NCBI GenBank assembly: GCA_028554755.1
Contig: JAPTOF010000008.1
Span: 12,340,501 to 12,404,500 of the forward strand
DNA from: Cordia subcordata
Taxonomy: Eukaryota; Streptophyta; Magnoliopsida; Boraginales; Cordiaceae
Reading direction: 5' to 3'
Length of the DNA stretch: 64,000 nucleotides
The stretch's first letter is position 1; each line of letters opens with the position of its first letter. A program made the translations under genes and the position numbers. Positions 57,372 to 64,000 of the stretch are shown here, piece by piece. The notes below the pieces were generated by a model, which was not told the origin of the DNA, did no database searches, and saw only the letters and a program-made list of their open reading frames with translations.

Positions 57372-57454
57372 TGTTTTTTTTTTTTTTCGGACTCTTGGGG
57401 CTGCAACTTTCTATGTGAACCCCTTTTATCCATCATAGGTGGATTCAATTGACT

Positions 57455-58075
57455 TCAAATTTCTTCCAGTGACTTCCCTTGATTTTTTGGCATGGTAATT
57501 GGTTCCTGCAAATTAGTGCTACCTACAAAAGTCTTCTTAAATTCTCTTGGTTTTTCAAGAGAGAAATTTTTGCAAGAGGTAACACTTAACTTATTATCAT
57601 TAACCACTTCTGAAGCAAAAACACAAAACACCTCACTAGGATTTTTCATGTCATTATAAACATCAAATTTAACAATGTCTTTGTCAAACTTCATAGTAAG
57701 AATACATTTGTGCATATCAATTTTAGTCCTAGCTGCACTAAGAAATGGTCATCCTAGCAAAATTTTACAAGATTAGAAGATGAGTTTTCCTCCATATCAA
57801 GCACAAAAAAATTAGCAGGAAAGACCAAATCATCTACATGTACTAAAACATCTTCTGGACACCTTCAGGATAAACCAAAGACCTATCAACTAATTGACAT
57901 TAATGGACGCTCCTAGATCACACATATCATTTCTAATACCTAGGAAGCCTATTTGACAAGAAATAGCAAACATACCTGGGTCTTTGCACTTTGGTGGCAA
58001 ATCTTTTTTAAGCACGGTGGAGACATTCTCTCCCACATTTATATTCTTATTACCAATAAGTTTCTTTTTATTCAT
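57455..58075 (-). pseudogene. Aspartic protease, Athila-type (B2)
   Basis: The linker end and active site (58075-57890) read STVLKKDLPPKCKDPGMFAI and CDLGASINVN, then the same internal deletion as in B1. The C-terminal part (57715-57455) has KCILTMKFDKDIVKFDVYND. Extra shifts separate the two. Confidence 0.82.
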
Positions 58076-58099
58076 ACATAACTCTTTAAGAAACTTTGC

Positions 58100-58480
58100 A
58101 TAGCGAGGTACTCACCTAATTGCATCAAATAAGGGAATATTTACCTCTACCTTGTGAAAAAGCTCAAAAATTTCCTTCTCTTCCTTCTCTTTTTTGGACT
58201 TTGCTAATCTTTCGGGGAAAGGAGGCTTAACCACCAGCTCCATACAATATTTATGCTATATTTCATTACTGTCTGCCACTTTTTCATCGTGTTCCACGCC
58301 CTCTTTTTTGATTTCTTTCTCTGTTTCATGTGCTATAACTTTGTGTGCTATGACTAGTCTGACAGTGGCTATTCAGCAACTCTTTGTCACTTCGTAAAGT
58401 GATTGCACATACATTCTCCTATGGATTAGCAATTGTTTGCGATGGTAATTTGCCACAGAACTCTAACCTACCTACAGATG
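58100..58480 (-). pseudogene. Gag C-terminal linker, single copy (B2)
   Basis: Matches either unit of the tandem duplication in B1 (25759-26682), with more stops. Confidence 0.75.
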
Positions 58481-58739
58481 TTGCTAATTGGCTCAATTGG
58501 GTCTCTAAATTCTTTATACTTGCCCTCGTTTTCTATTGAAATTGTTGAGTGTTAAGAGTAAGAGATTTCATAATATCCTCAAGAGAAGTACCTAAACTTG
58601 AAGGTGTAGGCTATAATGGTAGGGCTGGTCGTGGCTAGAACTATTATGAATTTGGTGTATTAAAATTTTGTGGCCTTGCTCCATAGCTCAAGTTTGGGTG
58701 ATCCCTCCAACCTAGGTTATATGTATTTAAAAACAAATC

Positions 58740-59686
58740 ATATCTTTGCTGTGGTGGACCGGGAAACCCTTCAATGGCATTAACATGTTATAGATCCTCT
58801 CCTTGAAGTGTGGGAAACATATTAGTTGGGTGCCCTGCCATGGCACAAATTTTGCAAACATTTTTAATTGGAACACTGCCACCTACAACCAAACTTTGAG
58901 CAAGAGAAGTTAGTTAAGTTAACTTTGAATCAAGGAAAGAACACTTACCTCATTAAACCTTCTTGAAGGCTCTTGTCTATTCCCGAATTATTGAAAATTT
59001 ACAGTTATGGTAGAAATCAAATCTATGGCTTGTTGAGGTGTTTTCTTGACAAAGGCACCTCCACTTGCAGCATCTATCATCTTTATCTCAATTGAAAGCA
59101 ATCCTTCATAAAAATATTGGATAAGAGATTGTTCAGAAATCCCATGTTGGGGGGCCACTTGCACAAAGTTTCTTAAATCTCTCCCAATAATTATAAAGCA
59201 ACTTTGAATCCCTTTGCTTGATGAAACAAATTTCTCTCCTAATTATCACGGCTCTAGAAGCTGGAAAGAATTTATCAAGGAATGCTTTAGCCATATCTCC
59301 CCAAGAAGTGATGGAACCAAATGGAAGATGAAATAACCACTCTTTCGGCACATTTGCCAAGGAAAAATGAAATGCTCTTAATTTAATTTGGCCCTCTATT
59401 ACGCCATTGGGTCTTATAGTTGAACAAACTATATGAAACTCCTTGAGATGTTTATGGGGATCTTCAGTCTCCAACCAACGAAAAGTGGGTAAAAACGAAT
59501 CATTCCCGATTTTAGCTTAAAATTGACAGGATAAGTGATGAAAAGAGGTAGTTGATTCAAAGGGACAATGGCTAATTCACACAAAGTTCTATTGTTTTCG
59601 GTCATATCCACTTCTTTTTTGGACTCACTAGATGATTCAAACAAAGCTTGTGATGTTTCAGCTTGTTTCTCAAGTTGTTTCCGCAA
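58740..59686 (-). pseudogene. Gag, Athila-type (B2)
   Basis: The N-terminal part (59686-59429) and main domain (59474-59133) overlap in different frames because of a shift near 59460. Landmarks: KQLEKQAETSQALFE, KEFHIVCSTIRPNGV and DMAKAFLDKFFPASR. The knuckle reads CKICAMAGHPTNMFP, with His present and the last Cys replaced by Phe. Confidence 0.83.
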
Positions 59687-59820
59687 CCTTTGCTTCTTTT
59701 TTCAATCTCTTTGTGATCTTTTCAATCTCTGGACCAAAATGCGACTCACTTGTACGATCTGACCTAGTCATAAAGAAAACAAAAATTTCAGCACCAATCC
59801 CCGACAATGGTGCCAAAATT

Positions 59821-61224
59821 TGATAGGCGTCGAAGCCACCCAAAATAAAATATCAATTCTTACCTCGTGAATTTAATAAAGTATGTGTCAAGAAAAGGGT
59901 TGAATCCATGGGGATTGAGGAATTAGAATTTGCCAAATACGCCAAGTAGATTAGTCAAATAAATTACAATCAAAAGGGGGGACTTTTTACACAGAAAAGC
60001 AAAATAAGTTAAGCTATCTAGCACACTAGACCACGCTGCGTGGGCACGTAACTAGACAGAAAATAAAAAACATAAATAAAAATAAAATAGAATAAAACAC
60101 GCAATCCTAGATTCACATAAAGTCGGTAAAATAAGAAATCAATGATAACTAAATCTAGACTAAGATATAATCGTAATTTCGGTCAACAAATCCAATCCTA
60201 GATGCGAAGATACTTCCAACTATTTTGATAAATCAGCTGTAGTTATTGGATGTAGTTATTGGATCGGCCTAATAACCTCATCCTTCCTTACAGTTTTGAT
60301 AACGATTTAAATCCCCTACAATTTCTCCCCGCTATAGCTTTACCTATTAGACGTTCTAACCTTGGAGATGCCCGCAAAGTCTATCTAACTACAGTAATAA
60401 AGAAACTAGAAAGACCTGATTCTAAAAGTAGACACTCTCGTGATAATCGCTTATTTAGATTGCGTAATTATACAGGAAACCTGGTTGCCACTATTCTTAG
60501 ATTAATTAAATTAATCTAATTGGCTACTTATTGTCATGCAATTGAATAATCGCGCTCAAAATTAAACAATAACAAAACAATATTAATTCTTAAAATAGTA
60601 AATACGCAAATACCAAAATAGTATGAAAGGAATAAAATAATTATATCTCATGGAATTAAAGAACCGAAATCATGATTAACCCTTAGCTGGAAAGAAGCAT
60701 TGAACTCCATGGACATGGAGGTGGCGCCTAAGAAAATGAAAATATCCTACTAGAAAGTTATGAATAAAGTCTAGATACCTCTATAAACTCTATGTAGGAA
60801 AATATATAGGAAAAGTTTCTAACTAGAGTCCTTCTCGAATAGAGAAACTCTTTACAACTAAGGAAAATAAAAAGGTCAAAATCTTTAATAAAAATCTTCT
60901 GTAATTAATCTCCCTCCTTTTCAAAATAAGGCAAGTCTTCAATGTAATTCTTTTCCAAAAGTGCTGCAAAAATATCTTCAAGTTTTGGTCAAAGCTGGTC
61001 AATCCCGCGTAGACTTCGCGTGGTATTTTACAAGATGGTAGAATCAATTTGATCACCTCCAAACAAGGCTAAAAGCCCCTTGACTCCATATATAATGCTT
61101 CTAGCTCCTTTTTCCAAGCATAAACATGCAAAAACACATAAAAAACACCAATTAAGGAGCATCCAATTCGAGAATGAATCAAGTATATTTAACTACGATT
61201 TAAAGGGTTATTTAGGACTTATCA
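59821..61224 (-). repeat. 5' LTR of the Athila-type element (B2)
   Basis: 1404 bp, from TGATAAGTCC to CGCCTATCA on the minus strand. The tRNA-Asp-type primer site lies just inside, at about 59795-59815. Confidence 0.9.
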
Positions 61225-61229
61225 TTTAC

Positions 61230-61295
61230 ATTTGAGCTAATTTTCTATCAACTCGGTTTGTAATAATCAAGTTTTTAGCACCATTGTCAGGAACA
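61230..61295 (+). other. Right end of the interrupted LTR plus primer site (B2)
   Basis: The LTR ends AATAATCA at 61269, then AGTTTTTAGCACC and ATTGTCAGGAACA. Compare 29457-29485. Confidence 0.6.
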
Positions 61296-61344
61296 ATCAC
61301 GTTCTTAGTGACATAGCTAGAAACAAACCAAGTTATAACAATTA

Positions 61345-63400
61345 GTTATCTTTCTTACTAATCTATGTTAGTGTCATTTCGCCAAACTTCATCTGCACAT
61401 TTTTTATTACTGCAAGGTATTGAATCATCCTTTAGTCTATTGCTTGATATTCTCCTTAGAAGTGCTTTACTATTAGCTATGAGTCACAATTTGCGTCAAC
61501 CTTTCTTGCTCACAATACTGGGGCCCAATGGATACTGTCAATTGGGCCTTGTACTCTATCTGATTTTTGGTTGGTTTATAGCCACATTTGACTGCCTTTT
61601 CTATGAACATCCTATTTGGATCTTCTAGCATAATACCCACGCTATATTACTTAACATTTTTGGACCCATCTGTGTGCAAGGTCTGTCTCTATTTTGAACT
61701 AAAGTCACTTTCCTTGCTTGCTGAATACCGAAGTCAACTAGGAAATCTGCTTATGCCTGGCTCTTAACTGCGTTTTGGGAGTGGTAAGAAATATCGAATT
61801 CACTGGATTTTATTACTCACTTGGCTAATCTACCAAAGGATTTGGGTTTCTACAATATTGTCTTTTAGGGAGCTTCAGTGGGTATAATTATTGGGTGAGC
61901 TTGGAAGGAAGGTCTTAGCTTCTGAGCCAAAAATCAACAAGCCCAGCGTTTCCAGCTGGCTGTATTGGTTTATAGTTCGGTGAATGCTTTGTTAGTGTAA
62001 TATATGGGTAATTATACCTTTCCTTCAGCACGAACCAATACTAAAATAACTCCGACGTTTGAAACTACTATGTGAAGAGGTAGCGTTTCCCTCTCTTTGG
62101 GTTTACAAAGCAATGAGCGATTAGATAAATGCTTTCCTACTTCTACTATGCAATGTCGCATTCTACAGACCTTTCAAACTTCTCACCCTTCCTCATCAGT
62201 TTGTGGAATGTCCAACATACTTTTGATGGCTTCAAGATGAACCTCATCAAGGCTGCCATTCTTCTTATTAACTTCATGACTTCCTTTGGCATTTTGGGAG
62301 TAGGCAGATCATAGATGGCTTAAATCTAAGCTGAATATGCTTCTATCCCTCTCCTAATTACTATGTATCATAGAAATTTAGCGACTTCAACCCTGAATAA
62401 ATATTTGGCCGGGTTTAGCTTCATCCCCATACTTTCTTCAGATCTAGAAGGTTTGTCTTAGATGCTCATTATGCCTATCACCTTTAAGGATTTAACCAGC
62501 AAGTTGTTTATATAAACCTCTATAGTGTTTCCTAGTTGCCTTTTGAACCTCTTATTCACCAAACACTAGGAAGTAGTCCTCGCAACTTTTTAGGCTAAAA
62601 AGCAGGCATTTATAGTAGTAGACCCCCTTATCAATAGTAAATGTAGTTTCTTCTTCTTCATAAGGTGCACGAGTAATTTGTTGTACCCAGAAAATGCATC
62701 CATGAAATTGAGGATTTCATGACTTGTTGCATCCACCATTGTGTCAATATGTGGAATAGCAAAAGGCTCCTTTCGCCATGCTCTATTCAAATCCCTGAAG
62801 TCGATACATACTCTTCAATTCCCATCCTTCATAAGTATCACCATAAAATTTGTCAACCAATCTGGATAATGTACTTTTTGGAGGGTGCCATTCTTCAAGA
62901 GCTTCTAAATCTTTTCTTCCATGATTGTACTTCTTGCTGAAGTTATTTTTATTCTCTTCTGCTATATGGACTAGTACCTTGTGTCTACATTTAGCTTGTG
63001 TGTGATGATTCTAGGGTAAATGCCGTTCATATTAGCATGTGACCATGTGAAGCAGTCCATGTTGTCTTTTGAATATTAGATCAACTATCTAAGGATCTAC
63101 GGTGACAATCTAATACAAATTTGTACCACCTTTTGGGAATCTTCTAGGCATAATTACACGTCATCAATGTCACATTATGAAAGATATGGCTCTTTGGTGT
63201 TCTATGAATGCTATAGTTCTTCTCCTCCGGGTGCAGTTCTCTTCAAAACAGTGACATAACATCTATTAGAGGCATCGAGATTGCCCCTTTATCTCCCAGA
63301 TTCCCCTAGAGCAAGAAATCTGATCTGCTGATTATAGGAGAAGGGTATTGCTCTCAGGAATGGGTCCATAGTCTTCCCGTGATGGTGTTGAAGGAAAAAG
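61345..63400 (-). pseudogene. Tat-like RT and RNase H (B2)
   Basis: RT at about 62940-62020 includes MNRAWRKEPFAIPHIDTMVD and MDAFSGYNKLLVHL (62790-62590). RNase H lies at about 61780-61345. The protease has mostly been removed by the deletion that ends at about 63400. Confidence 0.83.
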
Positions 63401-64000
63401 GGCACTCTATACGGATCAAATCTATTCCTAGAGTCGATTTCTTTTTTTTTTTTTGAGTTTAATTCTTCGGGTATTGAGGCACTTTCAAAGGGGAAAGGAG
63501 GATTCCTTTTCCCTCCTTACTTGTAAGGTCCAACCTTACTCTATTTTGATGCCAAGAATAGCGGTCGGCAGAGTGGCAAGGATAAAATCTTTTCTCCCCG
63601 ATGACCCCCCTATCCTATAAGGTCCTCCATTACCCAATTCTTGGAAGGAATTGTGGGAGAAGAGGGAATAAGGGTGTCCCTTAATCAATTCCTAGAAGGA
63701 ATAGTAGGATGGGATATGTATTAGAGGGTCCCCAAAATTGCAAAAAAACTAAATCTCTCTCTACTCTTTTATTTTCTTTTTAACACTCTAGAATAGATAA
63801 TGTTTATGATTGAAAATCAAAATCATGCCCCTTAAGACACCTCCAGTAGAAGTCAAAAATCCTAGACTCTTGGATAATTGCAGGGAAAAATAATCTTTAA
63901 ATTTTATTTAATGATACTAAAACACCCAAAGAAGAAATTAGGGTCATTACCTCGTTCTCTTCTAAAAAGAGTTTTGTCCTTGAAGCTTATACCTCAAACA
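63401..64000. repeat. Palindrome spacer and start of right arm (B2)
   Basis: Matches 33031-33675. The left arm is missing, so within the window B2 cannot fold the giant hairpin. The right arm runs off the end. Confidence 0.85.

Larger units (their letters stand above)
54727..61224 (-). mobile_element. Athila-type element lacking the RT-RH-IN core (B2), 3' LTR and 3' region deleted
   Basis: The 5' LTR is full (59821-61224). The 3' LTR is cut to 54727-55233 by a deletion reaching into the 3' non-coding region. Flanks are TTTGC (54722-54726) and TTTAC (61225-61229), the same target as B1 with one transition. The interior order is gag, protease and integrase C-terminus, with the same missing core as B1. 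Confidence 0.9.
54182..64000. repeat. Composite B2, second copy of B1, truncated by the window end
   Basis: Colinear with B1. It lacks the counterparts of about 20530-22930 (joined at about 55234) and of 31592-33030 (joined at about 63400). It has single-copy versions of two regions duplicated in B1. It starts at the same LTR base as B1 but next to unrelated DNA. Confidence 0.85.

Noticed and set aside
1..64000. tRNA or rRNA genes
   Set aside because: I saw no cloverleaf-like tRNA with internal A and B boxes and no rRNA text; only primer sites complementary to tRNA ends. A tRNA scan would be decisive.

Overview
The window is plant nuclear DNA, AT-rich and almost entirely transposon-derived. 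The evidence is Ty1/copia and Ty3/gypsy (Athila-like and Tat-like) polyproteins, TRIM elements primed by initiator tRNA-Met, Mutator-type MITEs, a plant LIM-protein pseudogene and an F-box/DUF295 gene. A flowering plant, probably a eudicot, fits best; I cannot name the species. Only the F-box gene (about 50.7-52.2 kb) looks like an intact ordinary protein gene. A pair of short duplicated ORFs is a weaker gene candidate.

Layout. 0-4.1 kb: a decayed minus-strand copia element running off the left edge. 4.1-4.9 kb: a chain of TRIM LTRs. 5.2-10.5 kb: a two-LIM (WLIM2-like) pseudogene split in an intron by a plus-strand copia element (5685-10253, target duplication CTCCC). 10.8-12.1 kb: a long inverted-repeat element. 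12.1-14.2 kb: copia and Athila remnants. 14.2-19.5 kb: segment A1, with two short ORFs, a GATC-rich tandem repeat and a LINE. 19.5-34.2 kb: composite B1. In B1 an LTR is interrupted by a complete Athila-type insertion (20066-29411, target duplication TTTGC) that lacks RT, RNase H and most of integrase. Beyond it lie an antisense Tat-like PR-RT-RH block and a giant palindrome made of two TRIM-type LTR heads facing each other. 34.2-39.6 kb: an LTR with internal repeats, then unassigned DNA. 39.6-42.1 kb: an Athila pol remnant carrying a small deleted copia element (target duplication TAAGC). 42.1-48.7 kb: segment A2, a diverged copy of A1 carrying a MITE whose empty site survives in A1. 48.7-50.4 kb: a copia remnant, AT-rich DNA and a hairpin element. 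50.6-52.2 kb: the F-box gene. 52.7-53.3 kb: a second MITE of the same family. 54.2-64.0 kb: composite B2, a second copy of B1 with two large deletions, running off the right edge.

The main theme is duplication. A1/A2 and B1/B2 are two paralogous pairs that record which events came before and after copying: MITE insertion, a 0.48-kb tandem duplication, and loss of one palindrome arm. B1 and B2 begin at the same base of the same LTR next to unrelated DNA, so the nested composite may have moved as a unit. All element calls come from reading translations and aligning copies by eye; no database search was run.
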